Shown here: positions 37,958-50,700 of the stretch, one piece after another | Numbering within the stretch: position 1 is the stretch's first letter | Layout: each line of letters begins with the position of its first letter | Source: Onchocerca volvulus | Lineage: Eukaryota; Nematoda; Chromadorea; Rhabditida; Onchocercidae | Assembly: GCA_000499405.2 (NCBI GenBank) | Contig: HG738138.1 | Span: 1,240,001 to 1,304,000, forward strand | DNA length: 64,000 nucleotides | Direction of reading: 5' to 3' | Program-made: the position numbers and the translations under genes | Notes under the pieces: model-generated | Databases searched by the model: none | What the model saw: the letters and a program-made list of their open reading frames with translations, nothing else | What the model was told of the DNA's origin: nothing

Positions 37958-39247
37958 TGAGCATATAAGCAAAAATAAATGCTTTCTCACCAGTCGAAGC
38001 AAATTTAAATGGAGGAAAATTATAATAATATCAACATAAGTGTTCGATATTCTTATGCAAAATACAAGAAATACAAATTTTATATTTGATATCAATGATA
38101 TGATACTATTGTAAGACTTATCAATAAGATAGAAAGAATCAAAGAATGCTTATGTTATGGGAAAAGCGGGAAGTGATAAATTAGTTATCGATTGTCTGCT
38201 TCGAATAGCTTACATATTTATCAAATGCAAATAATTATAATTAACATACGGCAATCCACTTTTAAAAGAAAGTTTTATGGATGAATTAAATGCATATTGA
38301 GAGCAAATGAATAAATCAGTAAAATTTAAACTCTGAAAAATTTTAAATTTTAATTTCCTTTTTTTTGGCTATTAAATTGAATTAAGTTTGAAATATGTAC
38401 TAAAGTTGGAATAGACTACTTCCAATTTAAAATTTTCAAAAAACTTATTAATCAATTGCTCTGTTTTATTGTACTCTCCAGATTGCAAGTATCATCACTG
38501 ATCAAACGAAAACTAATATTCGTGAAAAACAAGAAAGGCAACAGGTAACGAAAGTTTTAAAATAAATTAGTTGAGTTTTTGAAAAGAAGAACAAAGCTTG
38601 AAAATTTAATAGAACTAAACTTCGAAAATTATACCAAAACAAAAAGAAAAAAAGAAAAAGCGATTTTGGAAATTAAATTAAGAAAACAAAAAAAAAAAAA
38701 TTAAGTGGAGGTAGCACAAATGAAAAAACTTCAAATATTTACTTAAATTCAAAATTATCTAATTTGAAAGTTTCGTGAATGATTTACGAGTAATTTTATT
38801 ATACTTTGAACATTAATTTAAGATCCAGAACCGAATTTACCGGTTTACTAAAATAAGAAACTTCAGTATCCTTCATCATCCGGAATTTCAATTAATTATG
38901 TCATTCTTATTCATTCATACATGTGCTTCTCGTCTTCCTACTGATGTAATATTCCTGCGAACATATTCATTCTGTAAATAAATTATTGATATAATTTTAA
39001 ATGGAAAAAATAATTATCGAAAATTTTGAAAAATTCAAAAAATGACGAAAAATATTTGTAATAATATTTGATCTCGAGAAAAAATTTAATAATTAGAAAT
39101 CCTGCAAATCAATCGATTATTTATCTTTAATTATTGTGTATTTTTCATAGAAGTATAATTGACTTCTGAAAAACTGAAATGTTTGTGCGAAATTTCGTTA
39201 CGTGTAATTTACCTCAATCCCGTTACGTGTAGTTTACTTCAATTCTG

Positions 39248-42200
39248 TTACGTGTAATTTACCTCAATCGGTTCTTCAGATGTTGCCGTACGTGAAGAAA
39301 CGCCACTATCTCTTGCCGTAGCTTTGGTTTTACTTCGTTGCCATTCATCATGTTTCCAAGGCAGTAACGTTTTACTAGGCCTCACATTATGTCGTTTCGG
39401 CATTGATGTTTTATCACGTTTTTGCACCCTAAATTTTAAATTCAATTTTTTTAATTTCAAAAAACAAAAACTAGTTTATAATGTACCCTTAGTACGATCA
39501 TACATATAGTAAAATAGATATTTGAAATGGATTAATTATGGCAAATTAATAAAGTAATTATGGTAAATATGGTAAATTAAATAAAATTAAATTAATATGG
39601 TAAATTTCTTATTGTAAATTAATAAATAAATTAATAAATTATGAACAGCCAAGTACAATAAAGTAATTAAAAAATTACTAACATTTAGTAAATTTAGTAA
39701 TTAAAATTTAGTAAATTTAATTTAATTTAATTTAATTTAGTAAATCCAGTAATTACTAACATTAGTAAATTACTAACATTTAGTAATTACTAAATTACTA
39801 ATTAATAAATTAATTAGTAATCATTAACTTAGTAAATTAGTAAATTTAATGATTAATTAATTGCTAAATTACTAACAGTAAATTACTAAATTACTCTTTC
39901 TTATGGTAAATTAATAAAGTAATTACTAACATTGTAAATATGATAATAAGTAGAATTATGAAGATCATAGCAATACCAAGAAGGCAGCCAAGTACAATGG
40001 TCCATATGCGAAATGCTGGTGAGACGCTATCCTGTTAAATTTTTTAAAATTTTAAAAAACTCAAAAAATCGAAAAAGACTTAGCAAGAAAATTTTTTTTT
40101 TTCGGTATACAAAATAAAAAAAATATTTTGCAAATTTTATGAATTGCTTAACTTGAAATAAATTTAATTTTCAAGTTAGAAAAAAGTTTAAATTTATTAA
40201 CTGAAATTGCACAAGCAAATTTGGATCAAGTCAACTTCAAACAAATCTACTGATGTAAATTTTTTAATTAGTTTTTTTTTTTTTTTTTCTTTCTTTGTTC
40301 ACCTATTTTTTGTATGACTGGAAATGGATGAAAGTTAAAAGTTGTAAATATGTAAACTAATATAAAAATTAATTTAAGTTAATTAGAAATTAACTAACAT
40401 AAATAACTGGAATAATATTTGGTGCATCGCATTCCATTTGATTCGCTGTTAAACCATATGGACATGGTGTACAATCGAATACCTAAAAATATTATTGAAT
40501 TAAACTTCAAAAAAAAAAAAATTCTTTTTTGAAAATTTATGAATGAAATCATAATTTAATTGAATTGATTGATATCGATAAAAGACTAAACCATCAAGAT
40601 ACTAATTATTACTGATAAAATGAATTGTTAGAAATTTAATTTAAAAATTTGAAATTAATAACCTTTATTAAATCTTGTGCATATTTGCAGGAATGATACA
40701 TTCCAGTAATGACTGATATGCATGCTGCAGCTGCATGCATATTATTGGATGATACTGGAGTGCAATTCAAATCACAATTTGGACCATATTTATTATTAAT
40801 ACATTGAATATAGTATGTAAGTTGCAAACTGAAATTTATTGTTTTTCAAATTATAATTTTAAAATTAAAAAGAAATTTGAATTTAAATATAACTACAAAT
40901 TTATCTGAATAATGTACGACCGAATTACATTTGTGTATTATCAAAATTTTCATTTTATTCAAAATTTAATCAAATTTTAAAATTTAATTATCGAGAATTG
41001 CTATTAATATACTGAACATAGTATGCAAGATACAAAAAGGAATTTACTATTTTTCAAATTGTAATTTTAAAATTAGCACGAAATTTTAAGTTTAAAATCC
41101 TCATAAGTATAAAATTTTCTGAACAACATATGACCGAATTATATTGTGCAAACTATTAAAATTTTCGAATTTTATTCAAAATTTAATCGAAGTTTATAAT
41201 TAAATCATAGCAGAATTAAAAGAATTAGTACACTGGTACTACCTACAATGTGATAACTATCAATAATGCATGAATATGTATATGTATGTCTTTTCATCCT
41301 GAAATTTTTCTCGACATTTTTTTTTTTTGGGGAGGGAAGGGGAGTGAAAGGACAAAACTTTACAACCATAAAATTTTTGCATTTGATGAAATTCTTTTTT
41401 TTTTTTTTTTAACCCTTAATCAATTTATTAATTTGTTACGAATAGTTGATAAGGAAAAAAAAAATCTCTACGAATATGATGAAACTTCTATAATTCAGCA
41501 GGAATTTTCGTAAAATTTTTTAAATAAAAAAATTAAAAGAAAAATAAATAAAATAGACGAACGTTGTCCCTAAAATTTGACCGTTAATTGTTCGTTGCAT
41601 GATATTAGGCGTGGTACCGTAGGCTGTTGCCTGATAATTATCTAGTAATATAACAAATGTATCAATTGGAGTTAAATGATTGAAATATTCCAAACTTCCT
41701 GTTGCTTGATTGATTACTACACCAAGATGATAAACAATGATATCAATCGTATACTGAAAATTGGTTAGATCTTTTTTTTTTTTTTCCTGTCCTTTTTATT
41801 TTCATAATTTGGAAATGTATAAAACTAACTAGACCTGAAAATGGATGGCGCTTGAGCGGAAAGCTTATATTTTAATTCAATGTTTGATTCAAGTTTAAAT
41901 ATCATAAATTTTAAATAATTATTTATTTATCTTATTTATTTTCAAAATTTGTTATTGCAAAATACAAACAAACAAACCAACAATTACAAATTATTTTGCG
42001 AATCAAATATTTCATTAGCAGTTCTTATTTTGATGAAAAAATAAGCATAATCATATTTAAAAAAGGAAAAACAGAATGAAATCTACCGGTTTAACTGTCA
42101 TATTTACAATGTTATCATTTGTCCAAATACCGGAATTAATAGGAGATTTTGGTACCATTACGAATGGACTTTCGATTATTTGTGCTGATTGACTGTGAAA

Positions 42201-44303
42201 AAAAAAAGCAATGTTAATATTTATCATCTTATTTAATCTTAATCCTATTACTTAAACCTTAATTTCCAAAACTAAAGTTTAACTTTTTCTAATTCATTCT
42301 TATTTTAGGTTATTACTTAACTAAAATTAAATGCCAATTTCTATGATTTAGCATTTCAAATGTAAATACATTTATGACAAAAAAATATTACGAAGGACAA
42401 ATAAAATAGCGACGAAAGAAATCACATCTAAAATTCTCATCACATTTCTGAATCTCAAATGTAAATATCAGTGCGTGATGATTCAAGCTCATTTTTTTTT
42501 TTTTTTTTCTCCTTCGTTTTATTCAAAACGATCAATAATCAATATAGGAAATGAAGACAAAAAAAAAAAGAAATAGAGCACTATAAAGCTTATAATTGTG
42601 AATATTCCATTCGTTAATTTGGTAATTTTAATTTTTATTAACTTTCAAAAAAAAAGAAAAAAAACAAAAAAGTAAAAAGCGAAAAAAAAAAAACAAACTT
42701 TGATGCTGATATAATGATTGTAAATGAGAAGAAGCATGTTATCGAGCTTTCTTGAAGATATGGACATTGCATACCTGATGGACAAGCACAGGTATAACCA
42801 TTAGGTAATGCAAGATTAGGATTATTGTATTCTTGCAATTTAATTGTAACCAATGCACCATTTGTACCATTAAACTAAAATTTATGAAAATTAAATTTAA
42901 AAAATTAATTGTGAAATGAAGAATTAAAATTATTTTAAAATACCATTTTATTATGAATCAAAATATTACAAGATAAATTGTTATATCGCATTGATTTATA
43001 AATTCAATTAATTAGAAGAATGATACATGTCAAGGAAACGTTAAATGAGATAATTTAACGGCTGGTTGATCATTTCAAAAATAAGTTCAAAATAGTAACT
43101 AATCGAATCAATCTTGTACATTTATTGATTGATTAAAACGTAAAAAGTTTTCATTATAAGTGAAATGATATTGGATGGTATCAATTTATGATTATAAAAT
43201 TTCAAATCTTTTGAAACATAATTTATTATTATCAATTATTGATCTAATATGGCAATAATCGAAAGTATCTTGCATAATAAATATTAAAAAAAAAAAAAAA
43301 AAAAAAATGTTACGTGAATAATAAATTTAATGGAAATATCGATTGAATTTGTAAATAATGAGTAAACAAATTAAAGTAATTGCAAAAATTGTTTTTTGCT
43401 TTAAGAAAGAAAAAAAAATTTTTATTATGCGAAAAAAATAACTTTTGACGTATTTAGATAATAATTCAAAATAATTACTGCATCCAAAACTTTAAAAAAT
43501 AATAATTAGTTAAGAGTTTTATAGAATTTTTAGTATCTCTTATACAATGCCAAAAAAAAAAAAAAAATTAAATATATTAAGATGTTTGTAAAATCGATAT
43601 GATAATTTCAAACATTTTTAAATGGTAACAAAAAAAGAAAAAATTATGTTATTAAAATCTTATAAATATATAAAAAATTACAAAATTCTTCCCATTACTT
43701 ACATTATGTACTGGTATATTAGTAAATTTTTCCCCGTAATTATTTTTTAATTTCGGATTGATTTTTTTCAAATCTTGCAAATATGATGGAAATTGTTGTT
43801 GATATTGAAAATTCTTTTGTATTCCTCTTTGTTGTGATTGATCAAATCTGAATTTATAGAAAAAGAAAAAAAAGGAAAAAAAGTAAACAATCATTATTGC
43901 TTAAAAAAATTTCTTTTTTCTTCTCGAAGAATTTTATTCTTCTGATTATATTTTTTATTTATTTATTTTTTGAGCATTTTATTATTATTATAAAGATAAT
44001 AATTACAACAAAATTAATCGTAATATTTTCAAAAAATTAGTAATGGTTATCATATATTAGTTTACCATTGTTTTCTTGAATCATATGAAACAATAATATT
44101 TGGTAATGAATTAAAATTTTTAATTAATACATTAAATGTATGAAAATAAACCTTTGATAAGATGATTGTTGAAATGATGGACTATTGAATGATAATTGTT
44201 CATTGATAACAACAACAATAAATGATGAAAATAATATTTGAGTAATAAAAATATATCGTATTGGAGCATTTAATTTAAAATGATTGTTGAAGAAGAATGT
44301 CAT
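39248..44303 (-). CDS. DSL-family transmembrane protein without EGF repeats, 433 aa
   Basis: Nine exons: 44303-44152, 43847-43703, 42874-42699, 42192-42087, 41753-41563, 40828-40663, 40482-40399, 40031-39931 and 39428-39248; all phases agree (434 codons). A hydrophobic N-terminal segment (about residues 15-32) acts as a signal sequence. Residues 100-160 resemble the MNNL domain of Delta/Jagged proteins (VTIKLQEYNNPN, then a cysteine cluster). The block around 200-265 ends in LQLTYYIQCINNKYGPNCDL, close to the start of a DSL domain, where cysteines, the YG pair and the C-x3-C spacing line up. More cysteines follow (CTPCPYG), but no EGF repeat. A single membrane helix (about 349-373) and a 60-residue basic tail come next. 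It is likely a type I surface protein able to engage Notch-type receptors, by analogy with nematode LAG-2/APX-1 relatives. The exact orthologue is unknown. The 42699 donor is GTTTGT. Confidence 0.8.
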
Positions 44304-46569
44304 GATGATAGGCACACTCTTCTTGGCCCTTTGGTAATGCAAACAATCAGCTTATCATAGAATACCAAAATGTTTGATGGACAATAGCGCCGAGTCGATT
44401 CGATGGATAGATGATAGATGCTAATGTAGTGACACATACACATACACACATGCAAATTTATTGATTAGTTTTTCATAAGAAATTTCACATTTGAAATTGT
44501 TATCTTAAAGAAAGAGGCGAAGAATGGTAGTACTAAATCTTTTCGGCATTTTAATACCATCTAAAATTTTTCGATTTTTACAATCACCATTGTTACTATC
44601 ATCGTTGTCAATTATTCTGGTCATCATCATCATCATCAACGCTATCATGATGATCATAATCATTATCATTCTTATGTGCTAAATGTAACAAGCATCGATA
44701 AATTTGTTGTGTAAACAACATTGCTTATCAGTAATTACTTATCATACATGTACATATTCGGACAGACAGACATCCACATTTATATACGTATATATATACA
44801 ATTTTTTTTTTTTTTTTTGCTAAATTTGAAATATATACATCAGGCAAAAAAAAAATTCGCCAAATTTAGCCAAATTGAGTAATGTTTGAGACATGTAAAC
44901 AATAATTGTTGCTATGAAACATTTTAACATTTATCTTTTTTTTTCTTTATTTTTTATTTTTATAAGTATTTCATTTCTTTTCGATTCTTCCTATTTTGAA
45001 AGAGAATATCAATTGGAAAAAATAACTGCTTTTTTTTAAAAATTTTTTAAAAGTGTTTGAATTGATAATGATTAAAACAAAGTTTGATCAGTATTAGCTC
45101 GATTCATCTGATAAAATTTTCATTTATCATCCCCTACGTCAAATCCATTATTTTATTACATACATTTAATAGTATTGAATTTAAATGAGATGTCATACGC
45201 TTTTCGAAGATATTTAATAAAAGTAGGAAATCCTTGCCAAACAGAAAAGTTTGATATCATATGACTAAACTCAAATAGCACAAAACTTTTCGTTTTACAA
45301 GTTTTGAAAAGTTTAATGCTTAGATTTTATTCAGTACTTTTTTTAACGTTTTTTCTTTTTTTTTTTTTTGCCGAACCGACCGTATTCCTTCGATTATAAA
45401 CTTGCCCACTATTTGAGGAGAAAACTTTGATGATAGTTTTAATTATTGACTTATTAATTATCGATTAAAATTTGGTTATTAATTTGGTAGCAAGTTTAAC
45501 TAACAATTTGTTTTTTAAATATTTGCAACTGCTTCTGGTTTTTGAAGGAAACATTTTAAAATTATTTCTTATGAATGAAGTTATTCTAATTGCTGAAATG
45601 TTTGTTCGTAATATTCAATTCTATTATATTTTTCAAACTTTGCTTATGTGTAACAAATAATATTTTTGAATTTTCATTGAAATGAACAAAATTTTAATTA
45701 AATTATTCGAACAACAAAAAAATAAAAATAGCTAGTATTTTCACTTCTTTATTCCAATCAGAAAATCCAATTCAGTATTTGTCAGTTATTTTGAACAGGA
45801 GTGAAGAAGATAACTTTACATTAAAAAATAAATTTACGAAAGGAATATGAATGAATTACAGTATGACGGTACCCAATGTTACCGTATATTACCGTTTACT
45901 AAAGTGCTTAATGTTTTAAAAATACAGTGACTAATAATTTAAGTGCTTTTATTTCTATACATATTTCATTTATATTGTAATTAGATGCCTCAAGATTTTG
46001 TTCTTTGATAATCTTTCATTCTCAATGTTTTATGGTAAATCACTGTAATATTGCTTGCTTGTTTCAGTATTTTTAATTAATACAATATTTCGTATAAATG
46101 ATTATTATCTTCTATTATCTTTAGTATTTGATAGTGCAGATAAGAATAATTTTGTTAATTTTGTGATAATGCGAATGAGAATAATGTTATGATAAATTTT
46201 GGGACTTGATAAAAGCCATCAAACTTTTTTTGAATATTAATATGATAATACGGTAAAGGAAACTTGTCATAAATCTAATACTGCAAGCTTCTATATTTAA
46301 AAGAAGATTTAAGTATCTAGATATATCATCTTCAATTGCAATACTTTTGTAGATCATTTCACACCTTATCAAATGTTCGGAAGTAATTAATTGATATTAA
46401 TCATATGTAAAATTATAGCCAGCATATTTATATCAGAATTTCTTGAATTGTCATTCGATGAAATGTTGCTTAAACACATTTAATGCATAGTATCAACATT
46501 TTTATGCACGATTTTACTTCCACAATACAGTTCTATCGAGTGAAATATATCGGGAAGAAGCAAAAGATA
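44304..46569. other. Intergenic region between the DSL gene and flp-12
   Basis: No exon is supported. Contains the upstream region of the DSL gene (about 44304-44800, with CA- and ATC-rich repeats) and the 3' flank of flp-12. Confidence 0.5.
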
Positions 46570-49500
46570 TTATCGGCGACCAAAACGTATAAATTCGAAT
46601 TTGTTACGTCGTTTCTCCATTTCAAATTGATTCGAATCTACAAAGTTGATCTTATAAATGGATAAAAAGTATCAGTTTTTAATTAAAATCATTTTACGAA
46701 ATAGATAGAATTATCAAATTGAATAAAATTTTTCAAAATAATTAATGATGAAATTGCAAAATTTAAATGCTTTTATCAATTATATGTAATTCATATATTA
46801 TAAATATTTCAATTTAATATAAATATTTCATAATTTTTCTATTAAAGGAATATTTCTCATATCAATATCTTAATTAAAATGTTCGTGTAAGAAAGGAAAA
46901 ATGCTTCAAAAAATGTCCAAATGTTAAACTTTAAACTTTGGAAATTTTAGCAACTTTTGGCTTAATTTTTCCTTTCTTTTTTTTTTTTTTTTCTTCCAAA
47001 AATATCAGACTAATCAATTCATTCTATTGAAATGTATTCAAGAAAGGCGGTAGAAATAAAGACGAAAATGTTTTTTTCCGATATCACCGCGACGTATCCG
47101 CAAAATGTCATTTAATTTGCATTCCTAAAATTTGACATTGAAATGACATTCAGCTAACATGCAACAAGCTCATTAATGAATTTTAAATGCTTTGTTAGCT
47201 TATATTTCGCATGGACGAAGAAAAAAAGGAAATGGGAAACAACAAATAGTCTTGTTGCGGAAAAAGTTAGAACCAGAAAACTAATACTGAATAGACTGTT
47301 GTCTAATTTTGGCAAATACTTGAAAACAATTAATGAATAGATATAATAAAATTTGTAATATGATAAGATAAATGATAATTTATCTTCACCATTAATTTAT
47401 TAATTACTTCCATTTAATTTATGATTAAATTTTGAAAGAATTGAAATTAATTAATTCGGCAATGAATTATTAAATTGTGCAAAATTAACTTTTGCCGCCT
47501 ATGATCACGAAAATAATTTTGTTTCAGTCACTAAGATAAAAGAAAAAAAAAATTGCCTAATTTTCAAGTACCGAAAAATAATTTTCTCAACTTAAATTCT
47601 TTTTTTTTGTTTTTGCAAAAGTTCTTGTGAACTAATTGTTTCATAAAATCTAAACATTTTTTTTGACGACATCATTGCAGACCATTTAAATGATTTCATA
47701 TTTCGTGGCAAAACTGAGTAAAGAATATAAGTTAGTTAATTCAAATATAAGTAATAAGTTCTGTACGATTTTCTGCCCACAATTACAAGAAATATAAATA
47801 GTCTTAGAATAATCCACATTCTCTGGAAAAAATAAAAAAAAAAATAAAGTTGTAAAGATTGTAATGGATATGGGATAAATAAATTGTTTAAATCATTATC
47901 ATTTTTGTAAATTTATTTCATATAATGATTTCGAAAATTCTGAAGTATCTGCTGAAACTTTTGGAACTTCTGAAACATTTCAAACTTTCAAAACTTTTGG
48001 AATATCGTTTGAAGTTTCTAAAACTTCTAGAATATCTTGGAAAATTGGAAAAATTTTTAGAACAAAATTATAAAAAGTGCTATTATCATGCAATAAATAA
48101 GTAAACATATGCTTTTTTAATTATTAGAAAAAAATTCAAAATTTTTTTTTTTTAAATTATTGAAATTAGAAGTTTCTTCGATTTCAAAGATATGTAGATC
48201 CCCTTTAATGCCATATAGTATTGCAAGCAAAAATGCTCAATTCTTAAAAGCTCAAGTATGAATTCGAATACTAATATTGTTATGACCGAAAAGTGAGAAT
48301 TAGGTTGAATAAAATATTAAAAAACAGCAAGATATTTCCGAGTCTATCGTAAAATTTAATTATGAAATGATATTATTTCTCGAAAAATAAGAAATTCAAA
48401 GTTGTAAATTTCAGTTATCCTACTAGCTAATAAACATGCTTATTTTCATCATCAAGCATCAACATTCTTTTCAGAAGTACTTCAAAAATACTTCAAAGAA
48501 GTACTTCAGAAGTACTTCAAAAAAAAAAAAAAATAGAAAGAAAAAAGAAATTTTTCATTTTAAGAATAAATAAAAGTGGATAATTCATAATTTAAAGAAA
48601 ATTTGATAATAGAAATTTTCTCCTTTCTTTCCAAACAATAATCATCATAAAGTGTGGCAAAAAAAAAAAAGAAATACTTTTGTTGAAATATTTGTGACGA
48701 TTTACTCTCCAAATTTTTCGAAAACTTTTGAAAGAAACAAAAAAAAAAAAAAAACCGTCAAATTTTTCACACTAGGCTTTTCTTTTTTTGGCCCAATAGA
48801 TATTGTAGTTTCGTTATTTTGCATAAAAAATTTTTTTGTCCATCATTTTATAGAAACAAAAAAAGTTGAGAAAAAAATTTGATAAATTGAAATTTTTTTT
48901 CTTTTTTTTTTTTTCTATGAATTATATATGAAATCATAAATTTCTTTACAATGTCGTCTTTATTATTGATCTTAATTAATGCGAATGAATGGCATTTGAA
49001 AATATTAGTTGATAGAATTTTTTAATACAATAAAAAATTTTTGCAATTTCAACTCAATCATTAATTCATTTATTATTAATGTGGCTATATTTATTTCGTG
49101 TGGGAAACTAATATTTTTTTTTGATTACCTTATTTTGAAAACAATTAATAGTAATAGCATAATATAAATCAATAATATTGTCCTTCTTCTGTTTTTTTCT
49201 TTTTTTTAAGAAAATTTAAAGTAACGCTATGATCATTTATGCGTCATTTTCGGCAACACATGATAGCTGATGTAATTCGAGTAAAATTCTACGAAATATT
49301 TTAAACTTTTCCGCAATTAAGATGAGGAAGGATGAGACGAATGAGAAGGAGGAAGTGATAAAAAAAAAAACGAAAAGAATCCAAAAATATTTGATACCGA
49401 ATGCCAAAAAGCTAAGAAATTGCAAGCATAAAAATTTAGACTTAATTATGACGATGAATGGATGATTACAAAAATTTGACACAAAATGATGAATAATATT

Positions 49501-50700
49501 AAATAATTTTAAATTTTTATCAATTTAAAGACATTGTAAAGTAATGCTAATAGATTTTGACAAAAAATAATCATTAGAAATGAAATTGTTCGGTAAAACT
49601 GATAAATAACAAATTATGATGTAGTAAAATAAGAATGATAAATTAGTAACTACGAGATGTAAGATTTTTATTATCTTTGTTAAATTTTTAATTATTTTTA
49701 AATCTTGGCAAAAAATTGGACAAAATATTTGATTAATAAAAGTTTCAGTGGAAAATTTAAGAAAGAGAAAGGTTTTAAACAGTATGAAATAAGAATAAAA
49801 TTATGATAATTTCCAATAATTAAGAATTATTTCATTAAGAATTTCTACAATTTTACTAATCTCTTTTCAATTGGTTATTCGAAAAAAAGAAAAAAGAAAA
49901 TTTTCAATAGCAGTATTATTGGATAACAAATATTTCTTCGAAAATATTGAAATTCGTTTGAATATATTTTAGAATTTTTCAAACTGAAAAAGTCATAAAA
50001 TAAAACAAATATCTTTTTCTTACAATATTAACGTTTGTTTGAATATATTTTGAAAATTTTATTTATTTCTCAAAATTGAAACAGCCAGAAAATGTATTGA
50101 AAATGCTAATTTTCCGAAATAAAAATTTTACAAAAAAAAAAAAAAAAGAAAGTTTACCATCTGCTAAAACTTGAAGCAGTGATAATGTATTCAGCAATTG
50201 TTCTTCCGCTTTTGCAAGAAGTTCACGATTGCCTCTATTGTATGTTATTGGCTCTAATAAATCTTGTGTTTGTTTATTTTCTGTAATAAAATATATAAAA
50301 AACGAGAAAATTATTCCATTTAATTAATTATTAAGCAATTATCTTTAATTTTATAATTCATTTTGCCAGCATTTAATCACAAGTTTAATTAGCCATATTT
50401 TAATTAATCACATTTTTCTTTTTTTTTTTTTTTTGTTTTCTTGACGCTAAATAAAATCACCAAAAGTACTTTTTTTTATTTTAATTAACAAAATTAATGC
50501 ATTTTTCTGTCATTCTTTTTTTTTTCATTCCATTTCTTTCAATTTATATTCTATATAATACATTTTAATGCGAATAAATTTGTCAAAATTTCATCCAACA
50601 AATTGGATGAAAAAAAAAAAAAAAAATGGAAAAACTTACGAATTTTCTGCGAAAAAACAGCCGAAATAAAAATAATGAAAGGAATAAACGAAGTCATCAT
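46570..50700 (-). CDS. flp-12: FLP-12 neuropeptide precursor (RNKFEFIRF-amide), 83 aa
   Basis: Three exons: 50700-50640, 50280-50158 and 46637-46570; the junctions are in phase 1 and the total is 84 codons. Exon 1 encodes a signal peptide (MMTSFIPFIIFISAVFSQ). Exon 2 encodes the helical, glutamine- and leucine-rich propeptide (AKAEEQLLNTLSLLQVLAD). Exon 3 holds one mature peptide, bounded by KR and ending at RR plus the stop: RNKFEFIRFGRR. The glycine is the amide donor, giving RNKFEFIRF-amide, the sequence known from nematode flp-12. The precursor should enter the secretory pathway of neurons, be cut at dibasic sites and be amidated. The second intron is 3.5 kb, so a simple ORF scan misses the gene. 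Acceptors are ttacag and ttgtag. Certainty is high for the peptide and high for the exon structure. Confidence 0.93.

Larger units (their letters stand above)
36101..39247. other. Intergenic region between convergent genes
   Basis: Lies between the stop codons of SIRT7 (plus) and the DSL gene (minus), so it should hold both 3' UTRs. No exon was found. It contains small tandem repeats at 36924 and 37930, a TA run at about 37840-37861 and poly(T) at about 36746-36768. Confidence 0.6.

Noticed and set aside
49237..49482. 81-codon minus-strand ORF considered as flp-12 exon 3
   Set aside because: No acceptor gives the required phase 1. The exon at 46637-46570 fits exactly and encodes the expected peptide.
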